Position numbers and translations under genes: made by a program. Positions 8,555 to 18,434 of a DNA stretch of 32,262 nt are shown piece by piece. Source of the stretch: Desulfobacteraceae bacterium (GTDB lineage: Bacteria; Desulfobacterota; Desulfobacteria; Desulfobacterales; Desulfobacteraceae); NCBI GenBank assembly GCA_021107575.1, contig JAIOSM010000502.1, forward strand, positions 1 to 32,262, read 5' to 3'. A model generated the notes under the pieces. It was not told the origin of the DNA. It saw only the letters and a list, made by a program, of their open reading frames with translations, and did not search any database. Every line of letters begins with the position of its first letter. The stretch's first letter is position 1.

Positions 8555-9715
8555 TTAACCAACAAAAACGACTGTTACTTCAGCGCGTCTTTCAAGAGCT
8601 TTTTGCAGTGGCTCTCCATTGGCTGAGAATCTGTATTACCCGGAAGAATTGATTTTAAATATAGACGGCTTTAACCCATTTTTTATAAGTTCATGGACAA
8701 CATTAGCTGCTCTTATTGCTCCAAGCTCAAAATTAGATGGGTATTTTTTAGTGTTAATGGAATCAATATCTGCATAGCCATTAACCAGAATTTGTACATC
8801 ATATGCTTTTAATAAATTTGCAAACCTCATAAAAAAAGGTTTGTATTCTTTAGCAATTTCTGCACTTCCAACAGGGAAAAGAATGGGAAGAGTTGTTTTA
8901 AGTTTTAGACATTCTCCGGTATCTGAAATATCTACCCAGTCACTAAGGCCTGCTTTTTTGATTTCAATAAATAGTTTGCTTTTATCAATACCATTCTTTT
9001 CAGCATAATTCTTAGCAATCGGTTTGAAAACGGATTTCTCTTCTATAATCTCTACAGCCTGAACTTTTTCAGATTTTGTAATAAGTTTTGGCTCTATTGT
9101 TTCTGCTGTTACTTTTTTCCCATCCTCAATCAAACCGGCATAGCGATCCAAAAGGCTTTCAAGTCTCTGGGTTTCGCTCGATAACTTTTCAAAGTATGCA
9201 TTCTTTTGTATGTCATTTTCAGATTGATTTAATTCAGAAGGAGTCTTGTTTTCTAAAACCTCTTTTTTTTGTCCATGAATTGTTTCTTCCTGAATTATTC
9301 CCTTCTCAGCCCTGCTCTCTTGAATACTGTATTTCTCTTTTTTTAATATCCGATTATTTATTTCATCAAGAAAAGATTCAACAAGTGCATAATACCTGCT
9401 TCTCTCTTTTTGTAAGCGTCTGATATTATATTTTTTCTCTTTTATTGATCTGAAAAAACTATATGGGACTTTCCTTTCTGAATCCTTTATCCGCTCCATG
9501 TTAAGGTAAAGCCAATCCATCTCATCCATAATACTTTTTATTTGTTCATTTATATTTTCTATCTTGCTCTCATACTGTTTAACTCTTTCGTATAAATCTG
9601 TAGACTTATGCAGGTTACTGTTAAGTATCGCATTGGAATATTCCGTAGACCATGCAGATGAAGCAAGGACTAAAAGGAATGAGAACAATATAACAAAAAT
9701 CTTTAATATTTTCAT
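8555..9715 (-). CDS. OmpA/MotB-C-like envelope protein with signal peptide and coiled coil, interrupted by in-frame TAA at 8636-8638
   Basis: SD GGAGG then ATG at 9715 (MKILKIFVILFSFLLVLASSAWS). OmpA-like LPILFPVGSAEI...ILVNGYADID...ELGAIRAANVVHELIKNG. After TAA the same frame continues YRFSANGEPLQKALERRAEVTVVFVG* to 8555. Confidence 0.8.
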
Positions 9716-9735
9716 GACTACCTCCAAAATGATTT

Positions 9736-10242
9736 TTATGAAGGTGCTAAAACTGGTTCAACATCATCACCAATACCAGCAGGCCACCAAATCATACCTT
9801 TTCTTGAAAAATTAACCCTAAGGCGCATACGTACCTGAGTTATGCCATACCTGCCATCTGTTATTTCAACAATCTCTGTGCCTCTAAGCCATGACTGTGT
9901 ATGAGTACGAACAAGGTCATGATCAACAGTACCTCGACCTGCTCTCATAAATGCGTCGATATATACACCACGAAGTTTTTCAGCAAGCTGCCTGTACCCG
10001 TCTGCCACAGCAGCTCTTTCCGCCATCAGCACAGCTTCTCCTTTTGTCAGGGCATCTTCAGGTTCTATACCTTTCCCAATCACAAAAAATGTTACAACTC
10101 TATGTCTGTTAGCTGCTCCGTCTGGAGGTCCTAGAACCTTGCCCGGCGCGCTTCCAATATTCTTGGAAGATGATGACTGACAACCAGTCAAAACAAACAT
10201 TGCTGCCAAAAAAATAAATAATAAAGCAATGATTTTTTTCAT
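9736..10242 (-). CDS. LPP20-family-like lipoprotein
   Basis: Preferred start 10242 (MKKIIALLFIFLAAMFVLTGCQSS; lipobox LTGC; upstream GGGGAAAG SD). ALTKGEAVLMAERAAVADGYRQLAEKLRGV resembles the LPP20 domain. Confidence 0.75.
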   Translation of the reverse strand: MKKIIALLFIFLAAMFVLTGCQSSSSKNIGSAPGKVLGPPDGAANRHRVVTFFVIGKGIEPEDALTKGEAVLMAERAAVADGYRQLAEKLRGVYIDAFMRAGRGTVDHDLVRTHTQSWLRGTEIVEITDGRYGITQVRMRLRVNFSRKGMIWWPAGIGDDVEPVLAPS

Positions 10243-10360
10243 TTTTCTTTCCCCGCTGTTAATTATTAAATAATTTAATTTTCTTTTCATCAATGGCATA
10301 GTTTCGCTTGATGTGGTAATAATAGCTTAATCCGATTATTAACAGGTACATACAAAAATT

Positions 10361-10909
10361 ATGCCTAAATTTTTAAAAAAGCCAATTATTCCTTTCTTAA
10401 CAAGCATTGTTTTACAATTAATCATTATTTTTGCGCCGTCTTTGACCTGTGCTGATAAAGGGATTGAACTGTATTATATAAGATATGATGTCAAAACTTC
10501 AAAACATCAAATTGTTAATACAAACCTTATTATGATACCTGGCGAAAATGAATTCAGGGCGGAAAAATTTTCTATTATTGACACCTATGGAGCAATATAT
10601 GCAACATCTAATGAATCGGAAAATACCTTAACGCAATTCGCAAAAGAGAATGCGATTATTGAATTATTAAGAAAAAATGGACTGCGCTCTGTAAAAAGCA
10701 AAGACTACGACACTGTAGTAAGCTATGAAGGCGCCATCAAAACTCCTGTAATTATTATTGATAAAGGTTTTGTCAAGAAGAACAATACATACTTTGTCAA
10801 AGCCCAGGTCACTTTTAGCCCGGTCGCTTTTCCTGATAAATGGAAAAATTTAAAAACCAAAAGCAGAATAAAAAAATTCTTCTCAAATTTTATTTCTTTT
10901 TTCAAATAA
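10361..10909 (+). CDS. secreted hypothetical protein, weakly LPP20/flagellar-assembly-T-like
   Basis: N-terminal signal-like segment FLTSIVLQLIIIFAPSLTCA; AKENAIIELLRKNGLRSV...GFVKKNNTYFVKAQVTFSP vaguely LPP20-like. Confidence 0.55.
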   Translation: MPKFLKKPIIPFLTSIVLQLIIIFAPSLTCADKGIELYYIRYDVKTSKHQIVNTNLIMIPGENEFRAEKFSIIDTYGAIYATSNESENTLTQFAKENAIIELLRKNGLRSVKSKDYDTVVSYEGAIKTPVIIIDKGFVKKNNTYFVKAQVTFSPVAFPDKWKNLKTKSRIKKFFSNFISFFK

Positions 10910-11006
10910 GGCAACATATCTATATTTACTTTATTACTAATTTATTCTAATATTTGGAATATTATAAGCACAGGGCAATTGACCCAATTAAACTTAAGAG
11001 GGGAAA

Positions 11007-12434
11007 ATGAATAAAAAAGAAATTGAAAAGCTTGAAAAAAATATTTTAAAAAAAGATAAAAGTGCCTTTGATTATTTAAATAAAAAAGAAACATCTTTTG
11101 CCTTTTCCTTTGCAGAAAAATATAAAACTTTCCTTGATAATGCAAAAACAGAACGGGAAGCTGTGAATGAAATTATAAAAAGGGCAGAAGCAAAAGGGTT
11201 TATTAATATTAATAATGCATTAAAGAAAAAATCTTTAAAGAGTAAAAAATTCTATAAGATTTTTAAGGGCAAAACCGTGGGACTTGCAGTTTTAGGAAAA
11301 AAACCTGTTGAAAATGGACTGAACATTATAGCTTCCCATATAGATTCACCAAGACTTGACCTCAAACAGAACCCTTTATATGAAGATCTTGATTTAGTGC
11401 TCATGAAAACCCATTATTATGGGGGTATAAGAAAATATCAATGGCTTAACGTACCACTGGCACTACATGGAACAATTATTAAAGCTGACGGGGGGAAACT
11501 TGATATCAATATTGGAGAAGATATAGAAGACCCAATTTTTGCTGTTTCAGATCTCTTACCTCATCTTGCAGGTAAACTTCAACAAAATAAAAAAGTCTCT
11601 GATGTCTTTGAAGGTGAAAAGTTGAATATCCTTTGTGGAAGTGTGCCTTTGGGAGATGATAAAATAAAAAACAGATTCAAACTTGGTGTATTAAAACTTC
11701 TTTATGACAAATATGGAATAAGAGAAGAAGATTTTGTCAGTGCTGAAATAGAGGCTGTCCCGGCAGCAAAGGCAAGGGATATCGGATTTGACCGATCAAT
11801 GATAGGAGCCTATGGACAAGATGACCGCATTTGTGCTTTTACAGCGCTTGAGGCTCTATTCGCTCTAAAAAGCCCCTCTAAATCGGCCATGGCTCTCTTT
11901 TTTGACAAAGAGGAAATTGGAAGTGAAGGAAACACCGGCGCAAAGTCAGGCTTTGCTGAAGATTTTGTTTTAGAACTTCTTATAGTAAACAGAGAAAAAC
12001 CTGATTATAGAACCATGAGAAATAGCATATTAAACTCTCAATGCATCTCTGCAGACGTCAATGCTGCAATGGACCCTGATTTTAAAGAAGTCCATGACAA
12101 AATGAATGCAGCAAAACTTGGAGCAGGTATCTGTATTACAAAATATACAGGCGCCCGCGGCAAATCAGGCGCCAGTGATGCCAGTGCTGAACTTATAGGA
12201 AAAATAATAAAACTCCTTAACAAAAACAAAGTAGTATGGCAGACAGGTGAGCTTGGAAAAGTGGACGAAGGTGGTGGAGGTACTCTTGGGAAATTTCTCG
12301 CAGAATCAGGTATGGACGTCCTGGACTGCGGCCCTTCACTCCTTTCAATGCACTCTCCTCTTGAGATATCAAGTAAAGCTGATCTCTATATGACTTATAA
12401 AGGATATAAAAGCTTTTTTGCACCTAATAAATAA
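11007..12434 (+). CDS. M18 family aminopeptidase (aspartyl aminopeptidase-like)
   Basis: IIASHIDSPRLDLKQNPLYED, GAYGQDDRICAFTALEAL, FDKEEIGSEGNTGAKS, DCGPSLLSMHSPLEISSKADLY. Confidence 0.92.
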   Translation: MNKKEIEKLEKNILKKDKSAFDYLNKKETSFAFSFAEKYKTFLDNAKTEREAVNEIIKRAEAKGFININNALKKKSLKSKKFYKIFKGKTVGLAVLGKKPVENGLNIIASHIDSPRLDLKQNPLYEDLDLVLMKTHYYGGIRKYQWLNVPLALHGTIIKADGGKLDINIGEDIEDPIFAVSDLLPHLAGKLQQNKKVSDVFEGEKLNILCGSVPLGDDKIKNRFKLGVLKLLYDKYGIREEDFVSAEIEAVPAAKARDIGFDRSMIGAYGQDDRICAFTALEALFALKSPSKSAMALFFDKEEIGSEGNTGAKSGFAEDFVLELLIVNREKPDYRTMRNSILNSQCISADVNAAMDPDFKEVHDKMNAAKLGAGICITKYTGARGKSGASDASAELIGKIIKLLNKNKVVWQTGELGKVDEGGGGTLGKFLAESGMDVLDCGPSLLSMHSPLEISSKADLYMTYKGYKSFFAPNK

Positions 12435-12439
12435 TCAGA

Positions 12440-13657
12440 ATGAATAATAATAAGACCTTAGTATTTTTCTTTCTTCTACTTTTTTCAATGTTCTCAGTTT
12501 GTGCTTTGTTCTCTCCTGTATGGGCTGGAAATTCTAATATTGGTTTTCTCCTTACTGATAAAACCGGGAAAGCATTGCTTTCTGAAAACCCAAATAAACC
12601 TTTGATCCCTGCATCAATACTAAAAATAGTCACCTCAGTTGCTGCAATCTCTTATCTTGGCGAAGAGTATAGATATCAAACGCATTTTTATTATGATTAC
12701 CAAAGTTCAAATCTTTTTATAAAAGGGTTTGGAGATCCTTTATTTATATCTGAAAAAATAAAAAAAGCATGCAAACTCCTGGCATTAAAACTAAAAAAAG
12801 AAAGAATAGAAGCTATAAACAATATTATTCTTGACCATTCTTTTTTTGAAGGCCAGATCACTATTCCCGGGAGAAACGATACGCTAAACCCCTATGACGC
12901 CTTTCAAGGCGCGTTGTGTGCAAATTTTAACACTATTTTTTTTAAAACAGATAATACTTGCAATAAATTTGTAAGTGCTGAAGATCAGACTCCTTTGCTG
13001 GAAGTATTTAAAGACAAAATAATTGCAACCAACCTTAAACAAGGCAGGATTACCCTTTCAAAAAAAGAGAGCCGAATCTACTCTGGACTTCTCATTAAAT
13101 ACTTTCTTGAAAAAGAGGGGATCATGGTTTCCGGTGGAGTTCAATCGAGTGAAGTTCTATCAGGTGAGATTGATACAAAAAAACAGCTTTTTTTGATTTA
13201 CTCTTCAGATATAGATTTAAAAAAAATAATTCGAAATCTTTTAGAATATTCAAATAATTTCATTGCCAACCAGGTTTTATTAACTTTGGGAGCTCATGTT
13301 TCAGGCCCACCTTCTAATCTTAAAAACTCGACCTCTGCTGTCAACTCTTTTTTATCTTCTTCTTTTCAAAACATCAGTATTAAATATGTTGAAGGTTCCG
13401 GAATATCACATAAGAACAGGCTTTCGTGTAAGGATATGATCACAATTTTGATAAGATTCAAACCCTGGCACAATTTATTGAAAAAAGATAATCATGGATT
13501 CTATAAGACAGGCACACTTTCAGGGATAAGAACAAGAGCAGGTTATATCATAGGAAAGGACAACTCTTTGTATCCATATGTAATTATGATAAATCAGAGG
13601 AATAAAGGATATAAGAATATTTTAAAAAAAATGGAGGGAATAGTTGCAGACCTCTAA
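12440..13657 (+). CDS. dacB: D-alanyl-D-alanine carboxypeptidase/endopeptidase, PBP4-type (S13)
   Basis: Signal peptide; SxxK motif PASILKIV, SxN motif EYSNNFIANQ, KTG motif YKTGTLSGIRTRAGYI. Confidence 0.85.
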   Translation: MNNNKTLVFFFLLLFSMFSVCALFSPVWAGNSNIGFLLTDKTGKALLSENPNKPLIPASILKIVTSVAAISYLGEEYRYQTHFYYDYQSSNLFIKGFGDPLFISEKIKKACKLLALKLKKERIEAINNIILDHSFFEGQITIPGRNDTLNPYDAFQGALCANFNTIFFKTDNTCNKFVSAEDQTPLLEVFKDKIIATNLKQGRITLSKKESRIYSGLLIKYFLEKEGIMVSGGVQSSEVLSGEIDTKKQLFLIYSSDIDLKKIIRNLLEYSNNFIANQVLLTLGAHVSGPPSNLKNSTSAVNSFLSSSFQNISIKYVEGSGISHKNRLSCKDMITILIRFKPWHNLLKKDNHGFYKTGTLSGIRTRAGYIIGKDNSLYPYVIMINQRNKGYKNILKKMEGIVADL

Positions 13658-13662
13658 GCTTT

Positions 13663-14454
13663 CTAAATCTCACCTTTTTCAATATAAGCGTAGGCGCTGT
13701 GATTATGAATGGATTCAAAATTTTCAGCACTTACTGCAAACCATGTAATATTATTATCAGCTATCAACTCAGATGCAACTTCCCTTACAAGATCTTCCAC
13801 AAACATGGGTTTATCATAAGCATGCTCTGTCACATATTTTTCATCTTCTCTTTTAAGTACAGAATAAAGCTCACATGATGCTGATTTTTCAACAATATCA
13901 ACAATATCCTCTATCCAGATAAACTTTTTAAATCTTGCGCTTACAAGCACCTGACCACGTTGATTATGAGCACCATAATCGCTTATTTCTTTTGAACATG
14001 GACAAACTGATGTTACAGGGACTGCAACCTTTAAAATAAGATCCCTGTTTTTTTCTCTACCTGATGAACTTATGCCTGAAGAACCTATGATTGTGCAATA
14101 ATAATCCATAAGTCCGGATGTGCCTGATTTAGGAGCTGTTTTACTGATAAAATAAGGAAAAGCAATCTCAATATGAGAAGATTTTGCCCCTAATGTTTCT
14201 TTCATATCTTCTAGAATACTTGTTAAAGATTCTAAGGAGACTTGTTGCCTGAAAACATGGAGCATTTCAACAAACCTGCTCATGTGAGTGCCTTTTAACT
14301 GGTGAGGCAGATCAACAAACATGCTGATTTTCGCAACAGTAGATTGAAACCCTTTTGATTTATCACGCACCTTAATAGGATACAATAATTCTTTGATACC
14401 AACCTTATCAATTGGAATATTCCTGAAATCAGGCTGGTTTTGCATATCAATCAT
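13663..14454 (-). CDS. folE2: GTP cyclohydrolase I type 2 (FolE2)
   Basis: GIKELLYPIKVRDK...TVAKISMFVDLPHQLKGTHMSRF...VTSVCPCSKEISDYGAHNQRGQV. Confidence 0.95.
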   Translation of the reverse strand: MIDMQNQPDFRNIPIDKVGIKELLYPIKVRDKSKGFQSTVAKISMFVDLPHQLKGTHMSRFVEMLHVFRQQVSLESLTSILEDMKETLGAKSSHIEIAFPYFISKTAPKSGTSGLMDYYCTIIGSSGISSSGREKNRDLILKVAVPVTSVCPCSKEISDYGAHNQRGQVLVSARFKKFIWIEDIVDIVEKSASCELYSVLKREDEKYVTEHAYDKPMFVEDLVREVASELIADNNITWFAVSAENFESIHNHSAYAYIEKGEI

Positions 14455-15154
14455 CTATAACTTGTCCCATTGCCTTAAAAACATTACCTTTTATATGACT
14501 GTTTTCCTGATATAAATTATTAAGCATCTCCCTTACAGCTTTTCTTTTTGATGTAGAATTGCTGGGGCATGTATTAATAAACTCAGGAATATCTGATTTT
14601 GAACAAAATTCTATAATCTTATCCTTTTCAATATAACTCATAGGTCTTATTATTTGAAATTTATCATTAAAAAAAGATTGTCCAGGCTTCATAGTCCCTA
14701 ACTTACCCGCATAAAACATATTAATAAAAAAGGTCTCAATAATATCATCTTTATTATGCCCCAATGCAATTTTTTTGCACCCTAGTTCCTGCGCTATTTC
14801 AAAAAGTCGTTTCCTCCTCAATCTGGAACATAAAAAGCATGGGTTCTCTTTATTCTTTTCAGAATGTGCATATACTCCATAATCAGTATATTCCATCCTG
14901 ATAGCACCATAATGTTTGTTTATATACGCCTCAAGCTCTTTAGCAAATGAATGCTCAAATCCTAAATCGATATAAACAGGAAAAACAGTAAACTCAACAG
15001 GGGCTTTTTTTTGGAAAGAAAATAAAATATTTAAAAGAGCCAGGCTATCCTTCCCACCGGAAACACCAACTAAGATATTATCTTTATCCAAAATCATACT
15101 GTAATCATAAATTGCTTTGCCCACAGCATGATTAATTTTTTTTTTAAGGCTCAA
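14447..15154 (-). CDS. ttcA: TtcA-like PP-loop ATPase (tRNA 2-thiocytidine biosynthesis family)
   Basis: PP-loop VGVSGGKDSLALL, CFLCSRLRRKRLFEIAQELGCKKIALGHNKDD; 8-nt overlap with folE2. Confidence 0.8.
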   Translation of the reverse strand: MSLKKKINHAVGKAIYDYSMILDKDNILVGVSGGKDSLALLNILFSFQKKAPVEFTVFPVYIDLGFEHSFAKELEAYINKHYGAIRMEYTDYGVYAHSEKNKENPCFLCSRLRRKRLFEIAQELGCKKIALGHNKDDIIETFFINMFYAGKLGTMKPGQSFFNDKFQIIRPMSYIEKDKIIEFCSKSDIPEFINTCPSNSTSKRKAVREMLNNLYQENSHIKGNVFKAMGQVIDD

Positions 15155-15162
15155 TAAGGTTA

Positions 15163-15366
15163 CTATTCCGGGCTATCCTCATTTTTTTTAACTGTAACTC
15201 TGTTGGCAGCTATCTCACGCAAAACAGTAACAACATCTTTATTCTTGGATTTTATTAAAAAATCCGCTCCCTCTCTAACCTGTCTTACTCGTTTAGCCGC
15301 CAGGTGAACAAGTTGAAACCTGTTCTCAACATTTTGCAAACAATCTTCAATTGTAACTCTTGCCAA
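15163..15366 (-). CDS. rpoZ: DNA-directed RNA polymerase omega subunit
   Basis: [34 protein letters not shown]. Confidence 0.95.
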   Translation of the reverse strand: MARVTIEDCLQNVENRFQLVHLAAKRVRQVREGADFLIKSKNKDVVTVLREIAANRVTVKKNEDSPE

Positions 15367-15382
15367 AGGTAAACCTCCTTAT

Positions 15383-15850
15383 TTATAAAATATCAATGAC
15401 TTCATAAAGCCTTTTCCCACCAGGCGCCTGAAGAACTACTTCATCACCTGGTTTTTTACCAAGCAGTGCTCTCCCAAGTGGTGAAGCAACTGATATTTTT
15501 CCTTTTTGGATATCTGCTTCATCCTCTCCCACAATCTGATATTCAACTTCTTCTTCTGAATCAATATTTTCAACCAGTACTTTACAAGAGAACCTCACAG
15601 CGTCTCTGTTTATACTGCTTGGATCAATGACTTCAGCATTAGCTAATTTATATCCGATTTCACCAATCCTACCCTGAATAAACGACTGTTTCTCTTTTGC
15701 AGCATCAAATTCTGCATTTTCTGAAAGATCGCCATGGGACCTTGCAATTGCAATTGCCTTAATATTCTCCGGTCGATCAACACTTTTTAATTTTTTAAGC
15801 TCTGCCTGTAAAGCTTCATATCCTTGCTTAGTTATTGGTATTCTATCCAA
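15383..15850 (-). CDS. greA: transcription elongation factor GreA
   Basis: PITKQGYEALQAELKKLKSVDRPENIKAIAIARSHGDLSENAEFDAAKEKQSFIQGRI. Confidence 0.97.
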   Translation of the reverse strand: MDRIPITKQGYEALQAELKKLKSVDRPENIKAIAIARSHGDLSENAEFDAAKEKQSFIQGRIGEIGYKLANAEVIDPSSINRDAVRFSCKVLVENIDSEEEVEYQIVGEDEADIQKGKISVASPLGRALLGKKPGDEVVLQAPGGKRLYEVIDIL

Positions 15851-15867
15851 ACTTTACTCTCCGTAAT

Positions 15868-16890
15868 TTACAAATATTTTTCTGCTAAAAGCCTGCCTAT
15901 CTGGACAGTGTTAGTTGCAGCACCTTTTCTAATATTATCAGAAACGATCCAAATATCGATTCCATTCTCAATACTTAAATCCTGCCTTATTCTCCCAACA
16001 AATGTCAAATCGTTACCATGGGCATCTAAAGCAAGAGGATAAACATTATTTTGGGGATCATCAAGCACCTTTACACCAGGTGCGGTATTAAGGACACCTC
16101 GTATCTGTTCACAAGTTGCATGTTCTTTAGTCTCAATATTCACAGACTCAGAATGAGAATTAAAGACAGGAACTCTCACAGCAGTAGCTGTTATCATTAT
16201 AGTTTCATCATTAAGAATCTTTCTTGTCTCATTAACCATTTTCATCTCTTCTTTTGAATATCCGGAATCAAGAAAAGAATCTATATGTGGGAGCGCATTA
16301 AAGGCTATTGGATGTGGATAAACTTTTGCTACAGGAGATTTACCCTCCATAACAGCTCTTACCTGCTCTCTCAGCTCATTTACAGCTTTCACACCAGAGC
16401 CTGAAACAGCTTGATAAGTCGAAATAACAAGCCTTTTAATACCAAAATTTCTATAAATCGGATTTAAAGCAACAACCATCTGTATGGTTGAACAATTTGG
16501 ATTAGCAATAATGCCTTTATTTTTATATTGGGCAACAGCATCAGGATTAACTTCCGGGACAACAAGGGGAATATCAGTATCCATACGCCAGGCACTGGAA
16601 TTATCCACTACCACGCACCCGGCTTCTGCTGAGGCTGGTGCGAACTCCAAACTTGTAGAACCTCCGGCTGAAAAAAGTGCAATATCATATCCTTTAAATG
16701 AATTCTTTGTCATCTCCTCTACAACAAAAGTTTCATCTCTAAATTTTATTTTTTTACCGGCAGAACGGCTTGATGCAAGAAGTTTAAAATTATTAATAGG
16801 AAAACTCTGTTCTTCAAGGCAGGTCAGCATTTGAGCACCTACTGCTCCGGTCGCCCCTGCAACAATAACATTTAATTTTTTCTCAACCAT
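15868..16890 (-). CDS. asd: aspartate-semialdehyde dehydrogenase
   Basis: VAGATGAVGAQML...DNSSAWRMDTDIPLVVPEVNPDA...ANPNCSTIQMVVAL. Confidence 0.96.
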   Translation of the reverse strand: MVEKKLNVIVAGATGAVGAQMLTCLEEQSFPINNFKLLASSRSAGKKIKFRDETFVVEEMTKNSFKGYDIALFSAGGSTSLEFAPASAEAGCVVVDNSSAWRMDTDIPLVVPEVNPDAVAQYKNKGIIANPNCSTIQMVVALNPIYRNFGIKRLVISTYQAVSGSGVKAVNELREQVRAVMEGKSPVAKVYPHPIAFNALPHIDSFLDSGYSKEEMKMVNETRKILNDETIMITATAVRVPVFNSHSESVNIETKEHATCEQIRGVLNTAPGVKVLDDPQNNVYPLALDAHGNDLTFVGRIRQDLSIENGIDIWIVSDNIRKGAATNTVQIGRLLAEKYL

Positions 16891-16945
16891 TTAAGAGAAC
16901 TCCTCCAAATTAATGCACCAATGGATCAATTAAATTCTTAATTTT

Positions 16946-17692
16946 CTATTCTTTTCTTTTATTTTTTTGCCATGGAAGTATGAAATAATTAGAATAAAAA
17001 AAAGATAAAGGGCCTGAAATAACATAGGCAGAAAAAGCAGCAAATAAAACTATCCAAGGCTCATATACAACAGTTGCCAGGATTAAAACCAACCCTACAA
17101 GCCAATTAAATTTCATTCTCTTAAAAAGAGATATCTTTTTAAAACTCTGATATTTAATTGAGCTTACCATACAAAAAGATAAAGAATACAACATTACTAA
17201 AAAAATCACTTTGTACGGATCAGGTGCAATATTAAGTCGTGAGAATAATAATACAGTAATAGCAGTCATAGCAGCTGCTGCAGGTATGGGAAGTCCCTCA
17301 AAATGATTAGAACTTTCAGGAGAATCGGCTGATGTATTAAATCTTGCAAGGCGGAGTGCCCCACATATCATAAAAAGAAAACCTGCAACCCAGCCCAGTC
17401 TTCCCATGGGTTTAAGTACCCAGAGTATCATCATCAGAGATGGTGCCATACCAAAGGTAACAAGGTCTGCCAGAGAATCATATTCTATCCCGAATCTGCT
17501 TGTGGTATTTGTTGCTCTTGCAATTTTACCGTCAAGAAGGTCAAATATACCCCCGATCAAAATAGCAATTGATGCATCTGTAAACCGTGCATCAATGGAG
17601 GCAATAATAGCATAAAACCCACAGAATACATTCATGGATGTGAAAAAATTAGGAAGTATATAAATCCCTCTTTTAAACTTTTCCCTTTCCAT
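16946..17692 (-). CDS. pssA: CDP-diacylglycerol--serine O-phosphatidyltransferase
   Basis: CDP-alcohol phosphatidyltransferase motif FDLLDGKIARATNTTSRFGIEYDSLADLVTFGMAP. Confidence 0.95.
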   Translation of the reverse strand: MEREKFKRGIYILPNFFTSMNVFCGFYAIIASIDARFTDASIAILIGGIFDLLDGKIARATNTTSRFGIEYDSLADLVTFGMAPSLMMILWVLKPMGRLGWVAGFLFMICGALRLARFNTSADSPESSNHFEGLPIPAAAAMTAITVLLFSRLNIAPDPYKVIFLVMLYSLSFCMVSSIKYQSFKKISLFKRMKFNWLVGLVLILATVVYEPWIVLFAAFSAYVISGPLSFFYSNYFILPWQKNKRKE

Positions 17693-18389
17693 TCTCAGTC
17701 TCCTTCTCCTTAAAATACCCTAATATAGACGACCCGGCTTTAACTTTCTGGCCAACCTCCACTATAACTCTTGTATCACATGGTAAATAAAGATCAAGTC
17801 TTGACCCAAAACGAATCATCCCATAACGATCTCCACGTCGGATAAAAGATTTTTCCTTTACTGTCCAGACAATCCTTCGAGCTATTAATCCTGCAATCTG
17901 AACAACTTTAAAAGTATGCCCGGCATCTGTTTTGATTGTCAAAGCATTTCTTTCATTATGAACTGATGCCTTATCAAAAGATGCATTAAAAAATTTACCA
18001 GGTGTATATTTAATTTCCTCAATAATTCCATCAAACGGAACTCTGTTAACATGAACATTAAAAACATTCATAAAAATACTTATTTTAAGAGCTTCAGTAT
18101 CAACATATTCATTGCCGCCCTCGCCACCAGTAACCTGCTCAACAACAATCACTTTACCGTCAGCAGGAGAAACCAGTGCTCCACTCTCTTTTGTAATAAA
18201 TCTTTCCGGATCCCGAAAAAACCAGCACACAAAACAAGTCAAAAAAAGAGCTGCCCAAGCGGGGATCGCCCATTCAAAATAAAAAAACAAGCCGGTAATT
18301 ACACCACTTGCAAAAATAAATACCAAACCAGGCACTGCAACTGGCAGGTAAGGTTTGGACAGTTCTATTTCTTTATTCATATCACTCAC
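17673..18389 (-). CDS. psd: phosphatidylserine decarboxylase proenzyme
   Basis: LVSPADGKVIVVEQV, FMNVFNVHVNRVPFDG, autoprocessing region RFGSRLDLYLP; 20-nt overlap with pssA. Confidence 0.95.
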   Translation of the reverse strand: MSDMNKEIELSKPYLPVAVPGLVFIFASGVITGLFFYFEWAIPAWAALFLTCFVCWFFRDPERFITKESGALVSPADGKVIVVEQVTGGEGGNEYVDTEALKISIFMNVFNVHVNRVPFDGIIEEIKYTPGKFFNASFDKASVHNERNALTIKTDAGHTFKVVQIAGLIARRIVWTVKEKSFIRRGDRYGMIRFGSRLDLYLPCDTRVIVEVGQKVKAGSSILGYFKEKETENGKGKV

Positions 18390-18434
18390 TTACAATTAAA
18401 AATTTTAGAGTCTACCCTATATTTCATGCTTTTG

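Noticed and set aside
10261-10341. AT-rich inverted repeats between the divergent genes (AATTATT-A-AATAATT and TAATAAT-N11-ATTATTA)
   Set aside because: Pure A/T arms of 7 bp are expected often in such AT-rich intergenic DNA; no supporting motif.
10948-10964. Inverted repeat TAATATT-TGG-AATATTA before the M18 gene
   Set aside because: Weak A/T-only stem without U-run; not distinguishable from background.
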